A stretch of DNA of 64,000 bases, taken from assembly GCA_964019135.1 (NCBI GenBank), contig OZ025256.1:2852001-2916000 (forward strand), written 5' to 3'. The DNA is from Arenicola marina. Lineage: Eukaryota > Annelida > Polychaeta > Arenicolidae. The notes beneath the pieces are model-generated. The model ran no database searches, was not told where the DNA came from, and saw only the letters and a list, made by a program, of their open reading frames with translations. This document shows, in pieces, positions 24,401 through 37,163 of the stretch (positions are counted from its first letter, which is position 1; every line of letters begins with the position of its first letter). A program made the translations under genes and the position numbers.

Positions 24401-27400
24401 GGGGCTGGTGTAGGCGGGAGGAGGAGGGAGTAGGGGGCTGGTGTAGGCGGGAGGAGGAGGGAGTAGGGGGCTGGTGTAGGCGGGAGGAGGAGGGAGTAGG
24501 GAGCTGGTGTTGGCGGAAGAAGGAGGGAGTAGGGGGCTGGTGTTGGCGGAAGGAGAAGGGAGTAGGGGGCTGTTGTAGGCTGTAGGAGGGGGGTAGGGGG
24601 CTGGTGTAGGTGGAAGGAGGGGGGTAGGGGGCTGGTGTTGGCGGAAGGTGGAGGGAGAAGGGGGCTGGTGTGGGCGGAAGGAGGGTAGGGGGCTGGTGTT
24701 GGCGGATGGATAAGGGAGTAGGGGGCTGGTGTGGGCAGAAGGAGGAGGGAATAGGGGGCTGGTGTAGGCGGCAGCAGGAGGAAGTAGGGTGCTTGTGTTG
24801 GCGCAAGGAGGGGGGTAGGGAGCTGGTGTTGGCGGAAGGAGGAGGGAGTAGGGGGCTGGTGTTGGCGGGAGGAGGAGGGAGTAGGGGGCTGGTGTTGGCG
24901 GAAGAAGGAGGGAGTAGCGGGCTGGTGTTGGCGGGAGGAGGAGGGAGTAGGGGGCTGGTGTTGGCGGGAGGAAGAGGGAGTAGGGGGCTGGTGTTGGCGG
25001 AAGGAGGGGGGTAGGGGGCTGGTATTGGCGGGAGGAGGAGGGAGTAGGGGGCTGGTGTTGGCGGGACAAGGAGGGGCTAGGGGGCTGGTGTCGGCAGAAG
25101 GAGGAGGGAGTAGGGGGTTGGTGTTGGCGGAAGGAGGAGGGGGTAGGGGGCTGGTGTTGGCGGGAGGAGGAGGGAGTAGGGGGCTGGTGTTGGCGGGAGG
25201 AGAAGGAGGGAGTAGGGGGCTGGTGTCGGCAGAAGGAGGGGGTAGGGGGCTGGTATTGGCGGAAGGAGGAGGGAGTAGAGGGCTGGTATTGGCGGAAGGA
25301 CGAAGGTAGGGTGCCGGTGTTGGCGGAAGGAGGAGGGAGTAGGGACTGGTGTGGGCGGAAGGAGGAGGAAGTAGGGGGCTGGTGTTGGCGGAAGGGTGGG
25401 GGTAGGGGGCTGGTGTTGGCGGGATGAGGGAGTAAGGGGGCCGGTGTTTGCGGGAGGAGGGAGTAGGGGGCTGGTGTTGGCGGGAGAAGGAGGGAGTAGG
25501 GGGCTGGTGTAGGCGGCAGCAGGATGGAGTAGGGTGTTGGTGTTGGCGGAAGGAGGGGGGTAGGGAGCTGGTGTTGGGGGAAGGAGGAGGGATTAGGGGG
25601 ATGGTGTAGGCGGGAGGAGGAGGGGGTAGGGGGCTGGTGTTGGCGGGAGAACGAGGGAGTAGGGGGCTGGTGTAGGCGGCAGCAGGATGGAGTAGGGTGT
25701 TGGTGTTGGCGGGAGGAGGGGGGTAGGGAGCTGGTGTTGGGGGAAGGAGGAGGGAGTAGGGGGCTGGTGTTGGCGGAAGGAGGAGGGGGTAGGGGGCTGG
25801 TGTTGGCGGGAGAAGGAGGGAGTAGGGGGCTGGTGTTGGCGAGAGAAGGAGGGAGTAGGGGGCTGGTGTAGGCGGAAGGAGGAGGGGGTAGGGGGCTGGT
25901 GTTGGCGGGAGAAGGAGGGAGTAGGGTGCTGGTGTTGGTGGCAGGAGGGAGTAGGGGGCTGGTGTTGGGGGAAGGAGGAGGGATTAGGGGGATGGTGTAG
26001 GCGGGAGGAGGGGGGGGTAGGGGTCTGGTATTGGCGGGAGAAGGAGGGAGTAGGGGGCTGGTGTTGGCGGGAGGAGGGGGGTAGGGAGCTGGTGTTGGGG
26101 GAAGGAGGAGGGATTAGGGGGATGGTGTAGGCGGGAGGAGGAGGGGGTAGGGGGCTGGTATTGGCGGGAGAAGGAGGGAGTAGGGGGCTGGTGTAGGCGG
26201 GAGGTGGAGGGGGTAGGGGGCTGGTGTTGGGGGAAGGAGGAGGGATTAGGGGGATGGTGTAGGCGGGAGGAGGAGGGGGTAGGGGGCTGGTATTGGCGGG
26301 AGAAGGAGGGAGTAGGGGGCTGGTGTAGGCGGCAGCAGGATGGAGTAGGGTGTTGGTGTTGGCGGGAGGAGCGGGGTAGGGAGCTGGTGTTGGGGGAGGG
26401 AGGAGGGATTAGGGGGATGGTGTAGGCGGGAGGAGGAGGGGGTAGGGGGCTGGTATTGGCGGGAGAAGGAGGGAGTAGGGGGCTGGTGTAGGCGGCAGCA
26501 GGATGCAGTAGGGTGTTGGTGTTGGCGGGAGGAGGGGGGTAGGGAGCTGGTGTTGGGGGAAGGAGGAGGGATTAGGGGGATGGTGTAGGCGGGAGGAGGA
26601 GGGAGTAGGGGGCTGGTGTTGGCGGGAGAAGGAGGGAGTAGGGGTCTGGTGTAGGCGGGAGGTGGAGGGGGGTAGGGGGCTGGTGTTGGCGGGTGAAGGA
26701 GGGAGTAGGGGGCTGGTGTTGGCGGAAGAAGGAGGGAGTAGGGGGCTGGTGTTGGCGGGAGAAGGAGGGGGTAGGGGGCTGGTGTTGGCGGGAGAAGGAG
26801 GGAGTAGGGGTCTGGTGTAGGCGGGAGGTGGAGGGGGGTAGGGGGCTGGTGTTGGCGGGTGAAGGAGGGAGTAGGGGGCTGGTGTTGGCGGAAGAAGGAG
26901 GGAGTAGGGGGCTGGTGTTGGCGGGAGAAGGAGGGGGTAGGGGGCTGGTGTCGGCAGAAGGAGGAGGGAGTAGGGGGCTGGTGTTGGCGGAAGGATAAGG
27001 GGGTAGGGGGCTGGTGTTGGCGGGAGGAGGAGGGGGTAGGGGCTGGTGTTGGCGGAAGAAGGAGGGAGTAGGGGGCTGGTGTTGCCGGGAGGAAGAGGGA
27101 GTAGGGGGCTGGTGTTGGCGGAAGGAGGGGGGTAGGGGCTGGTATTGGCGGGAGGAGGAGGGAGTAGGGGGCTGGTGTTGGCGGGTTGAGGAGGAGGCAA
27201 TAGGGGGCTGCTGTTTGCGGGAAGAGGAGGAGGGAGTAGGGGGCTGATGTTGGCGGGATGAGGAGGGAGTAGGGGGCTGGTGTTGGCGGGAGGAGGAGGG
27301 GGTAGGGGGCTGGTGTTGGCGGGAGAAGGAGGAAGTAGGGGGCTGGTGTAGGCGGGAGGAGGAGGGGGTAGGGGGCTGGTGTTGGCGGGAGAAGGAGGGA

Positions 27401-30400
27401 GTAGGGGGCTGGTGTAGGCGGGAGGAGGAGGGGGTAGGGGGCTGGTGTTGGCGGGAGAAGGAGGGAGTAGGGGGCTGGTGTAGGCGGGAGGAGGAGGGGG
27501 TAGGGGGCTGGTGTTGGCGGGAGAAGGAGGGAGTAGGGGGCTGGTGTTGGCGGAAGGAGGAGGGGGTAGGGAGCTGGTGTTGGGGGAAGGAGGAGGGATC
27601 AGGGGGATGGTGTAGGCGGGAGGAGGAGGGGGTAGGGAGCTGGTGTTGGCAGGAGAAGGAGGGAGTAGGGTGCTGGTGTTGGCGGGATGAGGAGGGAGTA
27701 GGGGGCTGGTGTAGGCGGGAGAAGGAGGGAGTAGCGGGCTGGTCTTGGTGGGAGGATAAGGGGGTAGGGGGCTGGTGTTGGCGGGAGGAGGAGGGAGTAG
27801 CGGGCTGGTGTTGGCGGGAGGAGGAGGGAGTAGCGGGCTGGTGTTGGTGGGAGGATAAGGGGGTAGGGGGCTGGTGTTGGCGGGAGGAGGAGGGAGTAGG
27901 GGGCTGGTGTTGGCGGGAGGAGGAGGGAGTAGCGGGCTGGTGTTGGCGGGAGGAGGAGGGAGTAGGGGGCTGGTGTTGGTGGGAGGATAAGGGGGTAGGG
28001 GGATGGTGTTGGCGGGAGGAGGAGGGAGTAGGGGGCTGGTGTTGGCGGGAGGAGGAGGGAGTAGGGGGCTGGTGTTGGCGGGAGGAGGAGGGAGTAGGGG
28101 GCTGGTGTTGGCGGGAGGAGGAGGGAGTAGGGGGCTGGTGTTGGCGGGAGGAGGAGGGAGTAGCGGGCTGGTGTTGGCGGGAGGAGGAGGGAGTAGGGGG
28201 CTGGTGTTGGTGGGAGGATAAGGGGGTAGGGGGATGGTGTAAGCGGGAGGAGGAGGGGGTAGGGGGCTGGTGTTGGCGGGAGGAGGAGGGAGTAGCGGGC
28301 TGGTGTTGGCGGGAGGAGGAGGGAGTAGGGGGCTGGTGTTGGCGGGAGGAGGAGGGAGTAGCGGGCTGGTGTTGGCGGGAGGAGGAGGGAGTAGGGGGCT
28401 GGTGTTGGTGGGAGGATAAGGGGGTAGGGGGATGGTGTAAGCGGGAGGAGGAGGGGGTAGGGAGCTGGTGTTGGCAGGAGAAGGAGGGAGTAGGGTGCTG
28501 GTGTTGGCAGGAGAAGGAGGGAGTAGCGGGCTGGTGTAAGCGGGAGGAGGAGGGAGTAGCGGGCTGGTGTTGGCGGGAGGAGGAGGGAGTAGGGGGCTGG
28601 TGTTGGCGGGAGGAGGAGGGAGTAGGGGGCTGGTGTTGGCGGGAGGAGGAGGGAGTAGGGGGCTGGTGTTGGTGGGAGGATAAGGGGGTAGGGGGATGGT
28701 GTAAGCGGGAGGAGGAGGGAGGAGGGGGCTGGTGTTGGCGGGAGGAGGAGGGAGTAGGGGGCTGGTGTTGGCGGAAGAAGGAGTGAGTAGCGGGCTGGTG
28801 TTGGCGGGAGGAGGAGGGAGTAGGGGGCTGGTGTTGGTGGGAGGATAAGGGGGTAGGGGGATGGTGTAAGCGGGAGGAGGAGGGAGTAGGGGGCTGGTGT
28901 TGGTGGGAGGAGGAGGGAGTAGGGGGCTGGTGTAGGCGGGAGGAGGAGGGAGTAGGGGGCTGGTGTTGGCGGAAGAAGGAGGGAGTAGCGGGCTGGTGTT
29001 GGCGGGAGGAGGAGGGAGTAGGGGGCTGGTGTTGGCGGAAGAAGGAGGGAGTAGCGGGCTGGTGTTGGCGGGAGGAGGAGGGAGTAGGGGGCTGGTGTTG
29101 GTGGGAGGATAAGGGGGTAGGGGGATGGTGCAAGCGGGAGGAGGAGGGAGTAGGGGGCTGGTGTTGGTGGGAGGAGGAGGGAGTAGGGGGCTGGTGTTGG
29201 CGGGAGGAGGAGGGAGTAGGGGGCTGGTGTTGGTGGGAGGAGGAGGGAGTAGGGGGCTGGTGTTGGTGGGAGGAGGAGGGAGTAGGGGGCTGGTGTTGGC
29301 GGGAGGAGGAGGGAGTAGGGGGCTGGTGTTGGCGGAAGAAGGAGGGAGTAGCGGGCTGGTGTTGGCGGGAGGAGGAGGGAGTAGGGGGCTGGTGTTGGTG
29401 GGAGGATAAGGGGGTAGGGGGATGGTGTAAGCGGGAGGAGGAGGGAGTAGGGGGCTGGTGTTGGTGGGAGGAGGAGGGAGTAGGGGGCTGGTGTTGGCGG
29501 GAGGAGGAGGGAGTAGGGGGCTGGTGTTGGTGGGAGGAGGAGGGAGTAGGGGGCTGGTGTAGGCGGGAGGAGGAGGGAGGAGGGGGCTGGTGTTGGCGGG
29601 AGAAGGAGGGGGTAGGGGGCTGGTGTCGGCAGAAGGAGGAGGGAGTAGGGGGCTGGTGTTGGCGGAAGGATAAGGGGGTAGGGGGCTGGTGTTGGCGGGA
29701 GGAGAAGGGGGTAGGGGCTGGTGTTGGCGGAAGAAGGAGGGAGTAGGGGGCTGGTGTTGCCGGGAGGAGGAGGAAGTAGGGGGCTGGTGTAGACGGGAGG
29801 AGGAGGGGGTAGGGGCCTGGTGTTGGCGGGAGGAGGAGGGAGTAGGGGGCTGGTGTAGGCGGGAGGAGGAGGGAGTAGGGTGCTGGTGTACGCGGGAGGA
29901 GGAGGGGGTAGGGGCCTGGTGTTGGCGGGAGGAAGAGGGAGTAGGGGGCTGGTGTAGGCGGGAGGAGGAGGGGGTAGGGGCCTGGTGTTGGCGGAAGAAG
30001 GAGGGAGTAGGGGGCTGGTGTTGGCGGAAGGAGGAGGGGGTAGGGGGCTGGTGTAGGTGGAAGGAGGAGGGGTTAGGGGGCTGGTGTAGGCGGGAGGAGG
30101 AGGGAGTAGGGGGCTGGTGTTGGCGGGAGGAGGAGGGGGTAGGGGGCTGGTGTAGGCGGGAGGAGGAGGGAGTAGGGGGCTGGTGTTGGCGGGAGGAGGA
30201 GGGAGTAGGGGGCTGGTGTAGCCGGGAGGAGGAGGGGGTAGGGGCCTGGTGTTGGCGGAAGGAGAAGGGAGTAGGGGGCTGGTGTTGGTGGGAGGAGGAG
30301 GGAGTAGGGGGCTGGTGTAGGCGGGAGGAGGAGGGAGTAGGGAGCTGGTGTTGGCGGAAGAAGGAGGGAGTAGGGGGCTGGTGTTGGCGGAAGGAGAAGG

Positions 30401-33400
30401 GAGTAGGGGGCTGTTGTAGGCTGTAGGAGGGGGGTAGGGGGCTGGTGTAGGTGGAAGGAGGGGGGTAGGGGGCTGGTGTTGGCGGAAGGTGGAGGGAGAA
30501 GGGGGCTGGTGTGGGCGGAAGGAGGGTAGGGGGCTGATGTTGGCGGATGGATAAGGGAGTAGGGGGCTGGTGTGGGCAGAAGGAGGAGGGAATAGGGGGC
30601 TGGTGTAGGCGGCAGCAGGAGGAAGTAGGGTGCTTGTGTTGGCGCAAGGAGGGGGGTAGGGAGCTGCTGTTGGCGGAAGGAGGAGGGAGTAGGGGGCTGG
30701 TGTTGGCGGAAGGAGGAGGGAGTGGGGGGCTGGTGTTGGCGGAAGGAGGAGGGGGTAGGGGGCTGGTATTGGCGGAAGGAGGAGGGAGTAGGGGGCTGGT
30801 GTTGGCAGAAGAAAGAGGGAGTAGGGGGCTGGTGTTGGCGGGAGGAAGAGGGAGTAGGGGGCTGGTGTTGGCGGAAGGAGGGGGGTAGGGGGCTGGTATT
30901 GGCGGGAGGAGGAGGGAGTAGGGGGCTGGTGTTGGCGGGACAAGGAGGGGCTAGGGGGCTGGTGTCGGCAGAAGGAGGAGGGAGTAGGGGGTTGGTGTTG
31001 GCGGAAGGAGGAGGGGGTAGGGGGCTGGTGTCGGCAGAAGGAGGGGGTAGGGGGCTGGTATTGGCGGAAGGAGGAGGGAGTAGAGGGCTGGTATTGGCGG
31101 AAGGACGAAGGTAGGGTGCCGGTGTTGGCGGAAGGAGGAGGGAGTAGGGACTGGTGTGGGCGGAAGGAGGAGGGAGTAGGGGGCTGGTGTTGGCGGAAGG
31201 GTGGGGGTAGGGGGCTGGTGTTGGCGGGATGAGGGAGTAAGGGGGCCGGTGTTTGCGGGAGGAGGGAGTAGGGGGCTGGTGTTGGCGGGAGAAGGAGGGA
31301 GTAGGGGGCTGGTGTAGGCGGCAGCAGGATGGAGTAGGGTGTTGGTGTTGGCGGAAGGAGGGGGGTAGGGAGCTGGTGTTGGGGGAAGGAGGAGGGATTA
31401 GGGGGATGGTGTAGGCGGGAGGAGGAGGGGGTAGGGGGCTGGTGTTGGCGGGAGAACGAGGGAGTAGGGGGCTGGTGTAGGCGGCAGCAGGATGGAGTAG
31501 GGTGTTGGTGTTGGCGGGAGGAGGGGGGTAGGGAGCTGGTGTTGGGGGAAGGAGGAGGGAGTAGGGGGCTGGTGTTGGCGGAAGGAGGAGGGGGTAGGGG
31601 GCTGGTGTTGGCGGGAGAAGGAGGGAGTAGGGGGCTGGTGTTGGCGGGAGAAGGAGGGAGTAGGGGGCTGGTGTAGGCGGAAGGAGGAGGGGGTAGGGGG
31701 CTGGTGTTGGCGGGAGAAGGAGGGAGTAGGGTGCTGGTGTTGGTGGCAGGAGGGAGTAGGGGGCTGGTGTTGGGGGAAGGAGGAGGGATTAGGGGGATGG
31801 TGTAGGCGGGAGGAGGGGGGGGTAGGGGTCTGGTATCGGCGGGAGAAGGAGGGAGTAGGGGGCTGGTGTTGGCGGGAGGAGGGGGGTAGGGAGCTGGTGT
31901 TGGGGGAAGGAGGAGGGATTAGGGGGATGGTGTAGGCGGGAGGAGGAGGGGGTAGGGGGCTGGTATTGGCGGGAGAAGGAGGGAGTAGGGGGCTGGTGTA
32001 GGCGGCAGCAGGATGGAGTAGGGTGTTGGTGTTGGCGGGAGGAGCGGGGTAGGGAGCTGGTGTTGGGGGAAGGAGGAGGGATTAGGGGGATGGTGTAGGC
32101 GGGAAGAGGAGGGGGTAGGGGGCTGGTATTGGCGGGAGAAGGAGGGAGTAGGGGGCTGGTGTAGGCGGCAGCAGGATGGAGCAGGGTGTTGGTGTTGGCG
32201 GGAGGAGGGGGGTAGGGAGCTGGTGTTGGGGGAAGGAGGAGGGATTAGGGGGATGGTGTAGGCGGGAGGAGGAGGGGGTAGGGGGCTGGTGTTGGCGGGA
32301 GAAGGAGGGAGTAGGGGTCTGGTGTAGGCGGGAGGTGGAGGGGGGTAGGGGGCTGGTGTTGGCGGGTGAAGGAGGGAGTAGGGGGCTGGTGTTGGCGGAA
32401 GAAGGAGGGAGTAGGGGGCTGGTGTTGGCGGGAGAAGGAGGGGTTAGGGGGCTGGTGTCGGCAGAAGGAGGAGGGAGTAGGGGGCTGGTGTTGGCGGAAG
32501 GATAAGGGGGTAGGGGGCTGGTGTTGGCGGGAGGAGGAGGGGGTAGGGGCTGGTGTTGGCGGAAGAAGGAGGGAGTAGGGGGCTGGTGTTGCCGGGAGGA
32601 AGAGAGAGTAGGGGGCTGGTGTTGGCGGAAGGAGGGGGGTAGGGGGCTGGTATTGGCGGGAGGAGGAGGGAGTAGGGGGCTGGTGTTGGCGGGTTGAGGA
32701 GGAGGCAATAGGGGGCTGCTGTTTGCGGGAAGAGGAGGAGGGAGTAGGGGGCTGGTGTTGGCGGGATGAGGAGGGAGTAGGGGGCTGGTGTTGGCGGGAG
32801 GAGGAGGGGGTAGGGGGCTGGTGTTGGCGGGAGAAGGAGGGAGTAGGGGGCTGGTGTAGGCGGGAGGAGGAGGGGGTAGGGGGCTGGTGTTGGCGGGAGA
32901 AGGAGGGAGTAGGGGGCTGGTGTAGGCGGGAGGAGGAGGGGGTAGGGGGCTGGTGTTGGCGGGAGAAGGAGGGAGTAGGGGGCTGGTGTAGGCGGGAGGA
33001 GGAGGGGGTAGGGGGCTGGTGTTGGCGGGAGAAGGAGGGAGTAGGGGGCTGGTGTTGGCGGAAGGAGGAGGGGGTAGGGAGCTGGTGTTGGGGGAAGGAG
33101 GAGGGATCAGGGGGATGGTGTAGGCGGGAGGAGGAGGGGGTAGGGAGCTGGTGTTGGCAGGAGAAGGAGGGAGTAGGGTGCTGGTGTTGGCGGGAGGAGG
33201 AGGGAGTAGGGGGCTGGTGTAGGCGGGAGAAGGAGGGAGTAGCGGGCTGGTCTTGGTGGGAGGATAAGGGGGTAGGGGGCTGGTGTTGGCGGGAGGAGGA
33301 GGGAGTAGCGGGCTGGTGTTGGCGGGAGGAGGAGGGAGTAGCGGGCTGGTGTTGGTGGGAGGATAAGGGGGTAGGGGGCTGGTGTTGGCGGGAGGAGGAG

Positions 33401-36400
33401 GGAGTAGGGGGCTGGTGTTGGCGGGAGGAGGAAGGAGTAGCGGGCTGGTGTTGGCGGGAGGAGGAGGGAGTAGGGGGCTGGTGTTGGTGGGAGGATAAGG
33501 GGGTAGGGGGATGGTGTTGGCGGGAGGAGGAGGGAGTAGGGGGCTGGTGTTGGCGGGAGGAGGAGGGAGTAGGGGGCTGGTGTTGGCGGGAGGAGGAGGG
33601 AGTAGGGGGCTGGTGTTGGCGGGAGGAGGAGGGAGTAGGGGGCTGGTGTTGGCGGGAGGAGGAGGGAGTAGCGGGCTGGTGTTGGCGGGAGGAGGAGGGA
33701 GTAGGGGGCTGGTGTTGGTGGGAGGATAAGGGGGTAGGGGGATGGTGTAAGCGGGAGGAGGAGGGGGTAGGGGGCTGGTGTTGGCGGGAGGAGGAGGGAG
33801 TAGCGGGCTGGTGTTGGCGGGAGGAGGAGGGAGTAGGGGGCTGGTGTTGGCGGGAGGAGGAGGGAGTAGCGGGCTGGTGTTGGCGGGAGGAGGAGGGAGT
33901 AGGGGGCTGGTGTTGGTGGGAGAATAAGGGGGTAGGGGGATGGTGTAAGCGGGAGGAGGAGGGGGTAGGGAGCTGGTGTTGGCAGGAGAAGGAGGGAGTA
34001 GGGTGCTGGTGTTGGCAGGAGAAGGAGGGAGTAGCGGGCTGGTGTAAGCGGGAGGAGGAGGGAGTAGCGGGCTGGTGTTGGCGGGAGGAGGAGGGAGTAG
34101 GGGGCTGGTGTTGGCGGGAGGAGGAGGGAGTAGGGGGCTGGTGTTGGCGGGAGGAGGAGGGAGTAGGGGGCTGGTGTTGGTGGGAGGATAAGGGGGTAGG
34201 GGGATGGTGTAAGCGGGAGGAGGAGGGAGGAGGGGGCTGGTGTTGGCGGGAGGAGGAGGGAGTAGGGGGCTGGTGTTGGCGGAAGAAGGAGGGAGTAGCG
34301 GGCTGGTGTTGGCGGGAGGAGGAGGGAGTAGGGGACTGGTGTTGGTGGGAGGATAAGGGGGTAGGGGGATGGTGTAAGCGGGAGGAGGAGGGAGTAGGGG
34401 GCTGGTGTTGGTGGGAGGAGGAGGGAGTAGGGGGCTGGTGTAGGCGGGAGGAGGAGGGAGTAGGGGGCTGGTGTTGGCGGAAGAAGGAGGGAGTAGCGGG
34501 CTGGTGTTGGCGGGAGGAGGAGGGAGTAGGGGGCTGGTGTTGGCGGAAGAAGGAGGGAGTAGCGGGCTGGTGTTGGCGGGAGGAGGAGGGAGTAGGGGGT
34601 TGGTGTTGGTTGGAGGATAAGGGGGTAGGGGGATGGTGTAAGCGGGAGGAGGAGGGAGTAGGGGGCTGGTGTTGGTGGGAGGAGGAGGGAGTAGGGGGCT
34701 GGTGTTGGTGGGAGGAGGAGGGAGTAGGGGGCTGGTGTTGGCGGGAGGAGGAGGGAGTAGGGGGCTGGTGTTGGTGGGAGGAGGAGGGAGTAGGGGGCTG
34801 GTGTTGGCGGGAGGAGGAGGGAGTAGGGGGCTGGTGTTGGCGGAAGAAGCAGGGAGTAGCGGGCTGGTGTTGGCGGGAGGAGGAGGGAGTAGGGGGCTGG
34901 TGTTGGTGGGAGGATAAGGGGGTAGGGGGATGGTGTAAGCGGGAGGAGGAGGGAGTAGGGGGCTGGTGTTGGTGGGAGGAGGAGGGAGTAGGGGGCTGGT
35001 GTTGGCGGGAGGAGGAGGGAGTAGGGGGCTGGTGTTGGTGGGAGGAGGAGGGAGTAGGGGGCTGGTGTTGGTGGGAGGAGGAGGGAGTAGGGGGCTGGTG
35101 TTGGTGGGAGGAGGAGGGAGTAGCGGGCTGGTGTTGGCGGGAGGAGGAGGGAGTAGGGGGCTGGTGTTGGTGGGAGGATAAGGGGGTAGGGGGATGGTGT
35201 AAGCGGGAGGAGGAGGGAGTAGGGGGCTGGTGTTGGTGGGAGGAGGAGGGAGTAGGGGGCTGGTGTTGGCGGGAGGAGGAGGGAGTAGGGGGCTGGTGTT
35301 GGCGGAAGAAGGAGGGAGTAGCGGGCTGGTGTTGGCGGGAGGAGGAGGGAGTAGGGGGCTGGTGTTGGTGGGAGGATAAGGGGGTAGGGGGATGGTGTAA
35401 GCGGGAGGAGGAGGGAGTAGGGGGCTGGTGTTGGTGGGAGGAGGAGGGAGTAGGGGGCTGGTGTTGGCGGGAGGAGGAGGGAGTAGGGGGCTGGTGTTGG
35501 TGGGAGGAGGAGGGAGTAAGGGGGCTGGTGTTGGCGGGAGGAGGAGGGAGTAGGGGGCTGGTGTAAGCGGGAGGAGGAGGGAGTAGCGGGCTGGTGTAAG
35601 CGGGAGGAGGAGGGAGTAGGGGGCTGGTGTTGGTGGGAGGAGGAGGGAGTAGGGGGCTGGTGTTGTCGGGAGGAGGAGGGAGTAGGGGGCTGGTGTTGGT
35701 GGGAGGAGGAGGGAGTAGGGGGCTGGTGTTGGCGGGAGGAGGAGGGAGTAGGGGGCTGGTGTTGGCGGGAGGAGGAGGGAGTAGGGGGCTGGTGTAAGCG
35801 GGAGGAGGAGGGAGTAGGGGGCTGGTGTAAGCGGGAGGAGGAGGGAGTAGGGGGCTGGTGTTGGTGGGAGGAGGAGTGGGTAGGGGGCTGGTGTAGGCGG
35901 GAGGTGGAGTGGGTAGGGGGCTGGTGTAGGCGGGAGGAGGAGGGAGGAGGGGGCTGGTGTTGGCGGGAGAAGGAGGGGGTAGGGGGCTGGTGTCGGCAGA
36001 AGGAGGAGGGAGTAGGGGGCTGGTGTTGGCGGAAGGATAAGGGGGTAGGGGGCTGGTGTTGGCGGGAGGAGAAGGGGGTAGGGGCTGGTGTTGGTGGGAG
36101 GAGGAGGGAGTAGGGGCCTGGTGTTGGCGGGAGGAGGAGGGAGTAGGGGGCTGGTGTAGGCGGGAGGAGGAGGGAGTAGGGTGCTGGTGTTGGCGGAAGG
36201 ATAAGGGGGTAGGGGGCTGGTGTAGACGGGAGGAGGAGGGGGTAGGGGGCTGGTGTTGGTGGGAGGAGGAGGGAGTAGGGGCCTGGTGTTGGCGGGAGGA
36301 GGAGGGAGTAGGGGGCTGGTGTAGGCGGGAGGAGGAGGGAGTAGGGTGCTGGTGTACGCGGGAGGAGGAGGGGGTAGGGGCCTGGTGTTGGCGGGAGGAG

Positions 36401-37163
36401 GAGGGAGTAGGGGGCTGGTGTAGGTGGGAGGAGGAGGGGGTAGGGGCCTGGTGTTGGCGGAAGAAGGAGGGAGTAGCGGGCTGGTGTTGGCGGAAGGAGG
36501 AGGGGGTAGGGGGCTGGTGTAGGTGGAAGGAGGAGGGGTTAGGGGGCTGGCGTAGGCGGGAGGAGGAGGGAGTAGGGGGCTGGTGTTGGCGGGAGGAGGA
36601 GGGGGTAGGGGGCTGGTGTAGGCGGGAGGAGGAGGGAGTAGGGGGCTGGTGTTGGCGGGAGGAGGAGGGAGTAGGGGGCTGGTGTAGCCGGGAGGAGGAG
36701 GGGGTAGGGGCCTGGTGTTGGCGGAAGGAGAAGGGAGTAGGGGGCTGGTGTAGCTGGGAGGAGGAGGGGGTAGGGGCCTGGTGTTGGCGGGAGGAGGAGG
36801 GAGTAGGGGGCTGGTGTTGGCGGGAGGAGGAGGGAGTAGGGGGCTGGTGTAGGCGGGAGGAGGAGGGAGTAGGGGGCTGGTGTAGGCGGGAGGAGGAGGG
36901 AGTAGGGAGCTGGTGTTGGCGGAAGAAGGAGGGAGTAGGGGGCTGGTGTTGGCGGAAGGAGAAGGGAGTAGGGGGCTGTTGTAGGCTGTAGGAGGGGGGT
37001 AGGGGGCTGGTCTAGGTGGAAGGAGGGGGGTAGGGGGCTGGTGTTGGCGGAAGGTGGAGGGAGAAGGGGGCTGGTGTGGGCGGAAGGAGGGTAGGGGGCT
37101 GGTGTTGGCGGATGGATAAGGGAGTAGGGGGCTGGTGTGGGCAGAAGGAGGAGGGAATAGGGG
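18427..37163 (+). repeat. Three-copy higher-order block of about 6 kb
   Basis: A rare landmark, GCTTGTGTTGGCGC, occurs at 18,427, 24,791 and 30,632 and defines block starts 6,364 and 5,841 bp apart. The third copy ends near 37,163. Other landmarks repeat in the same order: a GAAGAGGAGGAGG variant near 20,655, 27,220 and 32,728, and a GGATGGATAAGGGAG variant near 24,700, 30,545 and 37,105. The copies differ by whole 33-bp units, mainly in the centre, where cassettes carrying GGTGGGAGGATAAGGG alternate with plain units. A partial extra landmark copy sits at 18,175. Confidence 0.88.
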
